DNA of 64,000 nt from Streptomyces sp. AC550_RSS872. Its GTDB lineage: Bacteria > Actinomycetota > Actinomycetes > Streptomycetales > Streptomycetaceae. The position numbers and the translations under genes were made by a program. This document shows, piece by piece, positions 27,262 through 36,961 of the stretch; position 1 is the stretch's first letter, and every line of letters begins with the position of its first letter. The DNA lies in NCBI RefSeq assembly GCF_019049285.1, contig NZ_JAGMUL010000002.1:43061-107060 (forward strand), written 5' to 3'. Below the pieces are notes generated by a model. The model did not search any database. It was not told the origin of the DNA and saw only the letters and a list, made by a program, of their open reading frames with translations.

Positions 27262-27303
27262 GTGTGTGGCTGGTCGCGCAGTTCCCCGCGCCCCTGAGGG
27301 CGT
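27262..27303. repeat. Short dispersed repeat, GGCTGGTCGCGC family
   Basis: GTGTGGCTGGTCGCGCAGTT followed by CCCCGCGCCCCTGAGGG. The same words, in the same order, occur at about 56285-56343, there as GTTGTGGCTGGTCGCGCCC and CCCCGCGCCCCTGAAGCGGG. It is a common type of streptomycete intergenic repeat. Confidence 0.65.
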
Positions 27304-27332
27304 CTCAGTCCTCGGCTCCTGGAACCGACGAA

Positions 27333-28124
27333 CTACAGGCTCGCTATGACCCGGTCGGCCAGGATGTAGACGTTCTCCTCGCCGCACGCGAAGGTCAGGG
27401 TGTACGCGCCCGAGATTCCCGAACCGCCCAGCAGTACCGGGGTCTCGCCCGCGCGCAGGGCCGTCGCCAGGCGTTCCGCCGTTTCGCGGTGGCCCGGGGT
27501 CATGCACAGGGTGGTGCCGTCGGCGAAGACGTAGACGTCGAGGGTGCCGAGCGGGCCGGGGCGGACGTCGGTCAGTTCGGTGGCGGAGGCGGCCAGGTCC
27601 TCCAGGGTGGCCACCGTGCGCTCGTGGTCGTTCACCGCCGGTGACGAGGCCGGGACGAAGTCCGGGTGGGAGGGGTGGCGGCGGCGGGCCGCGGCCAGTT
27701 CCGGGGAGTCCCCGGCGAACTCGTCGGCGTCCGCGGTCGGCTCGGTCACCGGCTCCAGATGCTCGAGGCCCGCGAAATCGGCCTGGCGGGGCAGGAACAG
27801 CTCGCTGTCGGACAGGCCCAGCAGGGTGGGCGCGTCGGAGCCGTCACGGGACTCCTGGGCGGCCCAGAAGGCGCGGGCCTCGGCCAGCTCCCGCTCGCGT
27901 TCCTCGGCGAGGGCCTCGGCGACCGCGGCGCGTATCTCATCGGCCTCTGCGGAGGGCCGGGCCTGCGGGACCAGGCCCCGGGCCGCGGCGGCGTTGTTCT
28001 GTGCCAGCTCGGTGTGCAGGGCCGCGACCTGTCGGCGCAGCACCATGAGGGTGCGCAGGACGGCGACGCCCACGGCGCCGGTGGCGGCCGTGGTGAGCAG
28101 CAAGGCGATCGGCATGGCGCTCAC
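27333..28124 (-). CDS. Membrane-anchored protein of unknown function
   Basis: 263 residues. One N-terminal membrane helix (MPIALLLTTAATGAVGVAVL) is followed by a long charged helical stretch (LRRQVAALHTELAQNN to about residue 95, many Glu/Ala/Arg), probably a coiled coil. A loosely structured region follows and a C-terminal globular domain of about 100 residues ends VYILADRVIASL. The last domain contains DVYVFADGTTLCMTPGHRETAERLATALRAGE, which may be a small ligand-binding fold. I do not recognise it. Start GTG 28124 has GGGAG seven bases upstream. It is followed by the repeat at 27262. Confidence 0.7.
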   Translation of the reverse strand: MSAMPIALLLTTAATGAVGVAVLRTLMVLRRQVAALHTELAQNNAAAARGLVPQARPSAEADEIRAAVAEALAEERERELAEARAFWAAQESRDGSDAPTLLGLSDSELFLPRQADFAGLEHLEPVTEPTADADEFAGDSPELAAARRRHPSHPDFVPASSPAVNDHERTVATLEDLAASATELTDVRPGPLGTLDVYVFADGTTLCMTPGHRETAERLATALRAGETPVLLGGSGISGAYTLTFACGEENVYILADRVIASL

Positions 28125-28321
28125 TGACGTACTCCCGGTTCAAAGTCGACCCCCGACTTCCTACATCAGCTTGAAGGGCGGACTATCCAGCTGTCAGTGC
28201 GTAACGTCACGAAACGGACAGGATTTTGGGCCTGGAGTTTGGTGGTGCAACGGCTCTGAGCTGCGTAAATCCCTCCGCAGAGGGAGATAGGTCACATCCT
28301 GGGGGAGATTGGATCACAAAA

Positions 28322-28358
28322 CGGCCCAGAACCAAGGGGGTTCCCGGGTTCCGGGCCG
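28322..28358 (-). terminator. Intrinsic terminator of the thiolase gene
   Basis: CGGCCC-A-GAACC (28322-28333) pairs with GGTTC-C-GGGCCG (28347-28358) and is followed, on the minus strand, by TTTTGTG. Confidence 0.75.
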
Positions 28359-28411
28359 AATGCTCACGCTGGGTCGTGAGTTGACTACTCAGGGGCCTGT
28401 GTCGAGCGGCT

Positions 28412-29632
28412 TCAGCTGAGGCGCTCGATGACCATCGCCATGCCCTGGCCGCCGCCGACGCACATCGTCTCCAGACCGAACTGCTTGTCGTGGTGCTGGA
28501 GGGAGTTGATGAGCGTGGTGGTGATGCGGGCGCCCGTCATGCCGAAGGGGTGGCCGACGGCGATGGCGCCGCCGTTGACGTTCAGCTTGTCGATGTCGAT
28601 GCCCAGCTCACGGTAGGAGGGGATCACCTGGGCGGCGAACGCCTCGTTGATCTCGACCAGGTCGATGTCGTCGATCGTCAGGCCGGCGCGGCGCAGGGCC
28701 TGCTGGGAGGCCTCCACCGGGCCGAGGCCCATGATCTCGGGGGAGAGGCCGGAGACGCCGGTCGAGACGATGCGGGCGAGCGGGGTGAGGCCGAGCTCGC
28801 GGGCCTTCGTGTCCGACATGATGACGAGGGCCGCCGCACCGTCGTTCAGGGGGCAGCAGTTGCCGGCGGTGACCAGGCCGTCCGGGCGGAAGACCGGCTT
28901 GAGGCCCTGGACGCCCTCCAGGGTGACGCCCGGGCGGGGGCCGTCGTCCTTGGCGACGACCGTGCCGTCGGGGGTCGTGACCGGGGTGATCTCGCGCTCC
29001 CAGAAGCCGTTCTTGATGGCTTCCTCGGCGAGGTTCTGCGAACGGACGCCGAACTCGTCCATGTCCTGGCGGGTGATGCCCTTGAGACGGGCGAGGTTCT
29101 CGGCCGTCTGGCCCATCGCGATGTAGGCGTCCGGCACGAGGCCGTCCTCGCGCGGGTCGTGCCAGGTCGTGCCCTCCTGCTGGGCGACGGCGGCGGTGCG
29201 GGCCTCGGCCTCGGCGAAGAACGGGTTGTGGGTGTCCGGGATGCTGTCGGAGTTGCCCTTGGCGTAGCTGGAGACCAGCTCCACGCCGGCCGAGATGAAG
29301 ACGTCGCCCTCGCCGGCCTTGATGGCGTGCAGGGCCATGCGGCTCGTCTGGAGGGAGGAGGAGCAGTACCGGGTGATGGTGCAGCCCGGGAGGTGGTCCA
29401 TCCCCATCTGCACGGCGACGATGCGGCCGAGGTTGTTGCCCTGCTCGCCGCCGGGGAGGCCGCAGCCGAGCATCAGGTCGTCGATGTCGCGCGGGTCCAG
29501 CTCGGGGACCTTGGCGAGGGCCGCCTGGATGATCGTGGCGGTGAGGTCGTCGGGGCGCAGGTCTTTCAGGGAGCCCTTGAAGGCGCGGCCGATGGGGGAG
29601 CGGGCGGTCGAGACGATCACGGCTTCGGGCAT
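28412..29632 (-). CDS. Acetyl-CoA C-acetyl/acyltransferase (thiolase)
   Basis: 406 residues. A complete type II thiolase: nucleophile Cys90 in [32 protein letters not shown] with the catalytic His, and the second Cys in [12 protein letters not shown]. It performs thiolytic cleavage in beta-oxidation or condensation in the reverse direction; FadA-like use is likely but no FadB gene is adjacent. The start ATG 29632 ([19 protein letters not shown]) has GGAG five bases upstream; the open frame continues upstream into the repeat. Monocistronic, with its own terminator. Confidence 0.92.
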   Translation of the reverse strand: MPEAVIVSTARSPIGRAFKGSLKDLRPDDLTATIIQAALAKVPELDPRDIDDLMLGCGLPGGEQGNNLGRIVAVQMGMDHLPGCTITRYCSSSLQTSRMALHAIKAGEGDVFISAGVELVSSYAKGNSDSIPDTHNPFFAEAEARTAAVAQQEGTTWHDPREDGLVPDAYIAMGQTAENLARLKGITRQDMDEFGVRSQNLAEEAIKNGFWEREITPVTTPDGTVVAKDDGPRPGVTLEGVQGLKPVFRPDGLVTAGNCCPLNDGAAALVIMSDTKARELGLTPLARIVSTGVSGLSPEIMGLGPVEASQQALRRAGLTIDDIDLVEINEAFAAQVIPSYRELGIDIDKLNVNGGAIAVGHPFGMTGARITTTLINSLQHHDKQFGLETMCVGGGQGMAMVIERLS

Positions 29633-29785
29633 CACGGCTCCAGTCAAAAGGTGCGGCGCGCGGCGCCGCGTTGAGGGCATACCGGTGGGTCGGGCAGGGC
29701 TGTGAGGGAAGTTACCCGTACGTACGGGCGAGGTCACGGGCGCGGCGGTGTGACCCTGGCCGCAATTTTCTAAGCGCTTGCTTTC

Positions 29786-29969
29786 CTCGCCCCCGCCGCC
29801 CCTACCCGTCCCATCCTTCTGGGGCTCCGCCCCAGACCCCGCTCCTCAAACGCCGGAGGGGCTGAATTCCAGCCCGTCCGGCGTTTGAGGACGAGGCCCG
29901 GAGGGCCGGCAGCGGGGGTCTGGGGGCGCAGCCCCCAGGGATGGGACGGGTAGGGGCGGCGGGGGCGAG
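29786..29969. repeat. Nested perfect inverted-repeat element (MITE-like)
   Basis: The 31-bp outer arms (29786-29816 and 29939-29969) are perfect reverse complements; they begin CTCGCCCCCGCCGCCCCTAC. Inner arms CTCAAACGCCGGA (29845-29857) and TCCGGCGTTTGAG (29877-29889) are also perfect. The 31-base arm recurs exactly at 63758-63788. No coding potential. It fills the 351-bp gap between the thiolase and GDSL genes and could fold as one long hairpin. Confidence 0.85.
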
Positions 29970-29983
29970 ACACCTCCCGTGGT

Positions 29984-31009
29984 TCAGGGGGACGGAGTCG
30001 CCGGCGTGCGGTCCGGTTCCGGGACGCGGCGGCGGCGCCGGCGCTTCAGCAGGGCCCAGGGGCCCTTCGGGCCGGTCGGCATCGCCGCCGTGACCTCCGT
30101 GCCCGCCTCCGACGCGGCCTCGGCCGCGGCACGGGCCACCGGCAGGAAGCCCTCGCGGCGGGTGACGTCGGGGCGCTCCTCCTCGGCCGGCCAGAGACCG
30201 AGTGCCGCGCAGACCGTCGGGAGGACGGCCATCGCGGCCGTGGCATACCCCTCCGCGGAGGGGTGGTAGTTGTCGGGGCCGAAGAGCTCGCGGGGGTTCG
30301 CCGCGAACTCCGGACCCAGCAGGTCACCCAGCGACACCGTGCGGCCGCCCTGTTCGACGGCGCCGATGGTCTGGGCGGCCGCCAGCTGGCGGGAGGCACG
30401 TCGGGCGAGCCAGCGGAGCGGTTGCTGGACCGGCTCGATCGTGCCCAGGTCGGGGCAGGTGCCGACCACCACCTCCGCGCCGGCGGTGCGCAGGCGGCGT
30501 ACCGCCGAGGACAGATGGCGGACCGAGCGCGTGGGCGGCATGCGGTTCGTGACGTCGTTCGCGCCGATCATGATCACGCAGACGTCGGGCGCCGTCGCGG
30601 GATCCGCGAGGACCAGGGCCACCTGACGGTCCAGGTCGTCCGAGCGGGCGCCCGGCAGGGCCACGTTGCGGAACTCCACCTGGCGTTCCGCAACCGCCGC
30701 CAGGCCCGAGGCGAGCAGTGCCCCCGGCGTCTGCCCCGCCCGGTGCACGCCCTGGCCCGCCGCCGTCGAGTCACCCAGCAGCGTCAGGCGCAGCGGCGGC
30801 TCGCCGGGGTTCGCGTACAGACGGCCGTACCGGCCGTCCGCGTTCGGTACGTGGTTGCTGCTGCCGTTTCCCACATGGCGCCGGGCCAGCCGCACCTCGG
30901 CGAGGAGCAGACCGACGGCCGCCGCCCCGGCCAGACCGATGCCACCGCCGCCGTACGCGGCGCCCGCCGCGATCCGTCGGGCCACCCTCGCCCTCGACAT
31001 GCTCGTCAT
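29984..31009 (-). CDS. SGNH/GDSL-family hydrolase, membrane-anchored
   Basis: 341 residues. One N-terminal membrane helix (GIGLAGAAAVGLLLAEV) is followed by an SGNH hydrolase domain: block I LTLLGDSTAAGQGVH with the nucleophile Ser, block II around NVALPGARSDDLDRQV, block III IMIGANDVTN and block V PDNYHPSAEGY with Asp and His of the triad. The domain should lie outside the membrane as a lipase or esterase. The C-terminal 70 residues are basic and disordered (LLKRRRRRRVPEPD). ATG 31009 is chosen (GGAGG 12 bases upstream); ATG 31000 is the alternative. Diverges from cystathionine beta-synthase. Confidence 0.88.
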   Translation of the reverse strand: MTSMSRARVARRIAAGAAYGGGGIGLAGAAAVGLLLAEVRLARRHVGNGSSNHVPNADGRYGRLYANPGEPPLRLTLLGDSTAAGQGVHRAGQTPGALLASGLAAVAERQVEFRNVALPGARSDDLDRQVALVLADPATAPDVCVIMIGANDVTNRMPPTRSVRHLSSAVRRLRTAGAEVVVGTCPDLGTIEPVQQPLRWLARRASRQLAAAQTIGAVEQGGRTVSLGDLLGPEFAANPRELFGPDNYHPSAEGYATAAMAVLPTVCAALGLWPAEEERPDVTRREGFLPVARAAAEAASEAGTEVTAAMPTGPKGPWALLKRRRRRRVPEPDRTPATPSP

Positions 31010-31168
31010 GCGTCGCCGCCACCTCCTCGTAGCCGTACATCCACTGCTTGCCCCGCACGGACCGTGGCCCAATCCCAACGAGGAGTGAACGACCGTCATG
31101 GGCCCCGTGCAGGCCATAGGCTGGCGGAACCACTAAGACCACTTCTTTTGCAGCATCCGGAGACAACG

Positions 31169-32557
<1,389 letters not shown>

Positions 32558-33001
32558 CGGCAAAGCTGTGGTGAACGGGGCGTGTCCGCGGCGAACTTGC
32601 GGTGACCGGGGCCGCTCGCGCCGTCGCGGAACTGGTACGAGCGCGACACGTTCACGCAGCACCCGCTTAACACGGGTCCGGCACATTAGGGGATGTCGGC
32701 AGGGCGGGAGCGGCTCCCCGCCCGAGCCGGCGCCGAAACGTCCAAGGACCTCCGGAGCGGCTCCCGGACCTCCATGGACGCCCGGACGTGAGACCCGGTC
32801 CTGACCCGGTCAACGTCCCTCGCGGGGACCGCCGTCGTCCCGCCCCCCGGTAACGGGGGTGCGGCGGTCCCCGCGCAAGTCTTCTGGCCGACGGCTGGTC
32901 GAGGTCGTGGCCGGCATCTCCACTGCGGCCTCCGCCGCAGCCTCAACTCCCCGGCGACACCGGCCTCCCGGCCCCCGTCAGTGCCGCACCCGGCACCCCC
33001 G
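32558..33001. other. 444-bp gap with a strong hairpin, no gene
   Basis: No convincing coding frame. CGCGGGGACCGCCG (32821-32834) and CGGCGGTCCCCGCG (32862-32875) make a perfect 14-bp stem, with an inner C-run/G-run stem around TAA. It lies 264 bp after the cystathionine beta-synthase stop, too far for a simple terminator; it could end a small RNA or a long 3' tail. Confidence 0.5.
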
Positions 33002-33442
33002 TCAGTCCTGCCACTTGTCCTCGTCATTGGACGTCTTGCGGCGCCATCCCCGGAACAGGCCCGGGTTGGTGCGCGCCGCCTGGACCACGTTGATGCCGAC
33101 GATGCCGATCCAGCTGACGAGCAGGCCGCGCAGGCCGGCGACGCCGCCGCCGATGGCGGACAGGGGGATGGCCACGACGAGGGAGACGATGCCGAAGCCG
33201 AAGCGCTCGCCGAAGGAGTCCGTCGACTTCGGCGACCGCGTGCCCCGGGCCGCCACCATCTGCTGCTCGGCCAGCTGCCGCCGCAGCCGGCGTTCGACCG
33301 CCCCGTCGATGCGCTGGTCGACCTTCTCCATGAACGAGTCGACCAGCGCGGACTCGTAGTCGTCGCCCAGTTCCCTGCGGGCTTGCAGGGTGGCGTTGAG
33401 TTCCTTCTTGAGCTCGGTGTCCCGCGCGTCCATTCCGGTCAT
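33002..33442 (-). CDS. Small membrane protein of unknown function
   Basis: 146 residues. A charged N-terminal half (ARDTELKKELNATLQARRELG to RRLRRQLAEQQMVAARG), probably helical or coiled coil, is followed by two hydrophobic segments (FGFGIVSLVVAIPLSAIGGG and GLLVSWIGIVGINVVQAA) and a short basic tail (FRGWRRKTSNDEDKWQD). I recognise no family. ATG 33442 is selected because TACGGT lies seven bases upstream (leaderless); the frame is open further upstream without a better start. It lies just downstream of the ABC importer operon's substrate-binding protein gene, on the same strand. Confidence 0.7.
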   Translation of the reverse strand: MTGMDARDTELKKELNATLQARRELGDDYESALVDSFMEKVDQRIDGAVERRLRRQLAEQQMVAARGTRSPKSTDSFGERFGFGIVSLVVAIPLSAIGGGVAGLRGLLVSWIGIVGINVVQAARTNPGLFRGWRRKTSNDEDKWQD

Positions 33443-33523
33443 GCGATCCACCGTAGGGAGCCTGGGCGAGCGCCGCACTGGGGCTAGCCCCCCTGTTCGG
33501 CGGGGGTGCACGGCAGGGCGCCG

Positions 33524-34456
33524 CTACTTCACCAGCCCGTGGTCCTTCGCGTATGCGTTCGCCACGTCCTCGGGGTCCTTCTTGTCCTTGTCGACCTGCC
33601 GGTTCAGCTCGGTGAGCTGGGCGGTGGTCAGGGTGTTGCCGAGACGGGCGAGGGCCCTGCGGACCGTGGAGTCGGCCTTGCGGTCGGCGATGAGGGGGAC
33701 GACGTGCTGGCCGGGGATGAGGTTCTTGGGGTCGGTCAGGACCACCCAGTCGTTGGCCTGGATGTCGGTGTCGGTGGTGAAGAGGTTCGCCACGTCCACG
33801 TCGCCCTTCTTCAGAGCGCCCTTGACCAGCGGACCGGAGGAGTCCAGTGACTTGAACTCCTTGAACTCGACCCCGTAGACGTCCTTCAGGCCCACGGCAC
33901 CGACCTCGCGTTTCTTCACTTCGGGCGCCGCCCCGATCACGAGCTTGCCGTTCTGCTTCTTCAGGTCGGCCAGGGAGGTCAGGCCGTACTTCTCGGCCGT
34001 CTCCCGGGTGACGACGAAGGCGTCCGAGTCCTCGGCCATGCCGTACGGCAGCACCTGGAGGCCGCTGGGCAGGGCGACGGTGAGGGCGTTCTGCATCTCG
34101 CCCTCCTCCGTCGCCGTCGACTTGGTGTCGAGGTAGTGCAGGAGAGCGCCCTGGTACTCGGGGAGCAGGTCGATGTCGCCGCCCTTGAGCGCGGGGATGA
34201 GGATCTCGCGGGTGCCGAGGTTGGGGCGGACGCTCACTTTCACGCCGGCCGCGTCGAGCACGGCGGCGTACAGGTACCCGAGCACCTGGTTCTCGGTGAA
34301 GTTGGCGGTGCCGATGGTGATGCCGCCCTTGCTGGAGCCGCCGCCGGAGCCGGAGGCCCCCTCGCCTTCGAGGGAGGTGATGCCGCTGGAGCAGGCGGCG
34401 AGGGCGGGGACGGAGGCGGCTGCGAAGAGGCCGCCGAGGAGCGTGCGTCGGTTCAT
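33524..34456 (-). CDS. ABC importer substrate-binding lipoprotein, glycine betaine/osmoprotectant (OpuAC) type
   Basis: 310 residues. A signal peptide with lipobox LAAC (ALAACSSG) gives lipid anchoring outside the membrane. The mature part is a periplasmic-binding fold of the QAT/betaine family: ITIGTANFTENQVLGYLYAAVL, NLGTREILIPALKGGDIDLLPEYQG and YGMAEDSDAFVVT are typical. It would deliver a quaternary ammonium compound or related ligand to the permeases encoded next. Last gene of the minus-strand operon 36820 to 33524 (ATPase, two permeases, SBP). The ligand cannot be told from sequence; aromatic residues for a cation-pi cage need structural modelling. Confidence 0.9.
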   Translation of the reverse strand: MNRRTLLGGLFAAASVPALAACSSGITSLEGEGASGSGGGSSKGGITIGTANFTENQVLGYLYAAVLDAAGVKVSVRPNLGTREILIPALKGGDIDLLPEYQGALLHYLDTKSTATEEGEMQNALTVALPSGLQVLPYGMAEDSDAFVVTRETAEKYGLTSLADLKKQNGKLVIGAAPEVKKREVGAVGLKDVYGVEFKEFKSLDSSGPLVKGALKKGDVDVANLFTTDTDIQANDWVVLTDPKNLIPGQHVVPLIADRKADSTVRRALARLGNTLTTAQLTELNRQVDKDKKDPEDVANAYAKDHGLVK

Positions 34457-34465
34457 CGAAAGTCC

Positions 34466-35128
34466 CTAGGCAGTGCGGTGGCGGAAGAGAAAGCGCTGGA
34501 GGCCGGAGAGGGCAAGGTCCAGGACCACGGCGACGACGGCGACCAGGACCGCGCCGCCCAGCACCTGCACGAGGTCGCGCTGGGCGAGGCCGTCGAAGAC
34601 GTAGCGGCCGAGGCCGCCGAAGGAGACGTAGGCGGCGATCGTGGCCGTGGCCACGACCTGGATCAGTGCCAGGCGCAGGCCGGTCATGATCAGGGGGAGG
34701 GCGAGGGGGAGTTCCACCTGGAGGAGGACCTGGTGGCCGCGCATCCCCTGCCCGCGTGCCGCGTCCTTCACGTCCGGGTCGACGGCCGTCATCCCGGCGT
34801 AGGTGTTGGTGACGATCGCCGGGACCGCGAGGGCGACCAGGGCGACGTAGACCGGGAGCATGGACAGTCCGCCGGCCAGGAAGACCAGTACGACCAGGCC
34901 GACGGTCGGCAGGGCACGGCCGAAGGACGCGAGGTTGATCGCGAGGAAGGCGCCCTTGCCGGTGTGGCCGATCAGCAGGCCGAGGGGGAGGCCGATCGCG
35001 GCCGCGATGAGCGTGGCGAGGAGGGAGTACTGGAGGTGTTCGGCCAGGCGGTGCGCGATGCCGTCCGGGCCGGTCCACTGCTCGCTGCCGACCAGCCATG
35101 CGCCGAGGTTCTTGAAGAGTTCGTACAT
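34466..35128 (-). CDS. ABC importer permease, betaine type (second)
   Basis: 220 residues with about six membrane helices. The EAA-type loop that contacts the ATPase is seen around VDPDVKDAARGQGMRGHQVLLQVELPLALP. The start MYELFKNLGAWLVGSEQWTG is an amphipathic lead-in. It pairs with the first permease gene, which ends one base away from its start (35130 vs 35128), so both belong to the same operon. Imports a betaine-like compound together with the SBP. Confidence 0.92.
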   Translation of the reverse strand: MYELFKNLGAWLVGSEQWTGPDGIAHRLAEHLQYSLLATLIAAAIGLPLGLLIGHTGKGAFLAINLASFGRALPTVGLVVLVFLAGGLSMLPVYVALVALAVPAIVTNTYAGMTAVDPDVKDAARGQGMRGHQVLLQVELPLALPLIMTGLRLALIQVVATATIAAYVSFGGLGRYVFDGLAQRDLVQVLGGAVLVAVVAVVLDLALSGLQRFLFRHRTA

Positions 35129-35129
35129 G

Positions 35130-35771
35130 TCAGGCTCGCCGCCTCCGCCAGGGGGTCAGGACGTACTGGAGGGCGACCAGCAGGGCGTCCGCGACCACGG
35201 CCAGGAGCAGCGTCAGGACCACTCCCGCGATCACCGGGGTCGGGAAGTTGCGCTGGAAGCCGTCGGTGAAGAGCTGGCCGAGGCCGCCGTCGCCGATGTA
35301 GGTCGCGACCGAGACCAGGGAGATGGACATGACGGTCGCGATCCGGACGCCCGCCATGATCACGGGGAGCGCGAGCGGGAACTCGACGGTGAGGAGCGTG
35401 CGCAGGGGGCGCGTGCCCATCGCCTTCGCGGCCTCCTTCACCTTCTCCGGGACCGAGTCCAGGCCCTCGACGGTGTTCCGGAGAAGGACCACCAGCGTGT
35501 AGACCGTCAGGCCGATCACCGTGGTGGTGCGGGTGAGGCCGGACACCGGGAGCAGCAGGACGAAGATCGCGATCGACGGGATCGTGAACAGGACGTTCGA
35601 CAGGCCGAGCAGGAAGCCGCGCAGGGGGCGGATCCGGTGGGCGATCACCGCGAGGGGGAGGGAGATCAGGACGCCGAGGAAGACGGCGGTGAGCGCGGCC
35701 TGGAGGTGGGAGAGCGTCAGGGCGGTGAGGTCGTCGGTGTGGTCGCCTATCCACGACCAGTCGATGGTCAT
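35130..35771 (-). CDS. ABC importer permease, betaine type (first)
   Basis: 213 residues, five or six helices. EAA loop: EGLDSVPEKVKEAAKAMGTRPLRTLL. Typical ProW/OpuCB-type features include IPSIAIFVLLLPVSGLTRTT and SLVSVATYIGDGGLGQLF. ATG 35771 overlaps the ATPase stop by four bases (ATGA), so translation is coupled. A much longer open frame continues upstream in the same phase but is the antisense-shadow of the ATPase gene region. Confidence 0.92.
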   Translation of the reverse strand: MTIDWSWIGDHTDDLTALTLSHLQAALTAVFLGVLISLPLAVIAHRIRPLRGFLLGLSNVLFTIPSIAIFVLLLPVSGLTRTTTVIGLTVYTLVVLLRNTVEGLDSVPEKVKEAAKAMGTRPLRTLLTVEFPLALPVIMAGVRIATVMSISLVSVATYIGDGGLGQLFTDGFQRNFPTPVIAGVVLTLLLAVVADALLVALQYVLTPWRRRRA

Positions 35772-36820
35772 GCGGCCACCTCGGGTGCCGCGTGGGAGCG
35801 GGCCTGCGTGTGCGCCTGGCCCGCGTGCTCGTGGATGTCGTCGCGGGAGGAGACGCCGGTGAGGACGCCGTCGGCGTCGACGCGGGCGATCAGGCCGGTG
35901 GGGGAGGCGATGGACTCGTCGAGCGCCGCCAGGAGCGAGTCGCCGTCCTTCAGTGGTCGTACGGGGATCTCGGTTTCCTTCGACGCCCAGTGCAGGGGCT
36001 TGTTCGCCGCGTCCAGCACCAGGCTCCAGTGGCCGCCCTCCGGCGCCGGGCCCTGCGGCACGTCCGTGAGGGTCCGCAGGCTCAGCAGCTTCAGGCCGCG
36101 CTCGGCGCCGAGGAAGCCGGCCACGAAGTCGTCGGCGGGGCGGGCGAGCAGTTCGACGGGCGGGGCGCACTGGACGAGGTGGCCGCCGGTGCGGAAGATC
36201 GCGATCTGGTCGCCGAGCCGTACGGCCTCGTCCACGTCGTGCGTGACGAAGACGATGGTCTTGCTCAACTCCGTTTGCAGGCGCAGGAGTTCGTCCTGGA
36301 GCTGGGTGCGGACGACGGGGTCGACCGCGCCGAACGGCTCGTCCATCAGCAGGACGGGCGGGTCGGCGGCGAGCGCGCGGGCGACGCCTACGCGCTGCTG
36401 CTGGCCGCCGGAGAGCTGGTGCGGGTAGCGCTTGCCGGCGTCGGCCGTGAGACCGACGGTCTCCAGGAGCTCCGCCGCCCGGGTGCGGGCCTTGCGGCGG
36501 CTCCAGCCGAGCAGCAGCGGCACGGTGGCGATGTTGTCGAGGACCGTGCGGTGCGGGAACAGGCCTGCCTGCTGGATGACGTAGCCGATGGAGCGGCGCA
36601 GTTCGGCGGCGTCCTGGCGGGTGACGTCCGTGCCGCCGACCCGGATGGTGCCGGAGGTCGGCTCGATCATCCGGTTGATCATCCGCAGGGTGGTCGTCTT
36701 GCCGCAACCGGAGGATCCGACCAGGACGGTCACGCCGCCCTCCGGCATGTCCAGGGAGAGATCGTGGACTGCTGTCGTGCCGTTGGGGAAGCGCTTGTGG
36801 ACCGCGTCGAACTGGATCAT
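35768..36820 (-). CDS. ABC importer ATP-binding protein, betaine type (OpuCA/ProV-like)
   Basis: 350 residues. Walker A VGSSGCGKTTT (about 34-44), signature QLSGGQQQRVGVARAL, Walker B VLLMDEPFGAVD and switch His VTHDVDEA are all present. The C-terminal extension (about 245-330) resembles a CBS-type regulatory region, as in osmosensing OpuA ATPases (SLLAALDESIASPTGLIARVDADGVLTG). First gene of the operon; its divergent neighbour is the lyase-like gene, with a 141-bp shared intergenic region containing TTGACA on the minus strand (36880-36885). Confidence 0.93.
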   Translation of the reverse strand: MIQFDAVHKRFPNGTTAVHDLSLDMPEGGVTVLVGSSGCGKTTTLRMINRMIEPTSGTIRVGGTDVTRQDAAELRRSIGYVIQQAGLFPHRTVLDNIATVPLLLGWSRRKARTRAAELLETVGLTADAGKRYPHQLSGGQQQRVGVARALAADPPVLLMDEPFGAVDPVVRTQLQDELLRLQTELSKTIVFVTHDVDEAVRLGDQIAIFRTGGHLVQCAPPVELLARPADDFVAGFLGAERGLKLLSLRTLTDVPQGPAPEGGHWSLVLDAANKPLHWASKETEIPVRPLKDGDSLLAALDESIASPTGLIARVDADGVLTGVSSRDDIHEHAGQAHTQARSHAAPEVAA

Positions 36821-36961
36821 GAGATGTCCCTTGCCCGGCTGTATAACGTCATGCAGAGTTCTTGGTAGCTGAATAGGTTGTCAACGGGTTGGTGTAAATC
36901 CGAAGTAACGGATGACTGGAGAGCGAGATCTGATGTCAGGGTTGAGGGGAGTTTGGGCTTG

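Noticed and set aside
34136..35269. Long plus-strand frame opposite the ABC permease genes
   Set aside because: A shadow of the minus-strand operon; it has no start site and no recognisable domain.
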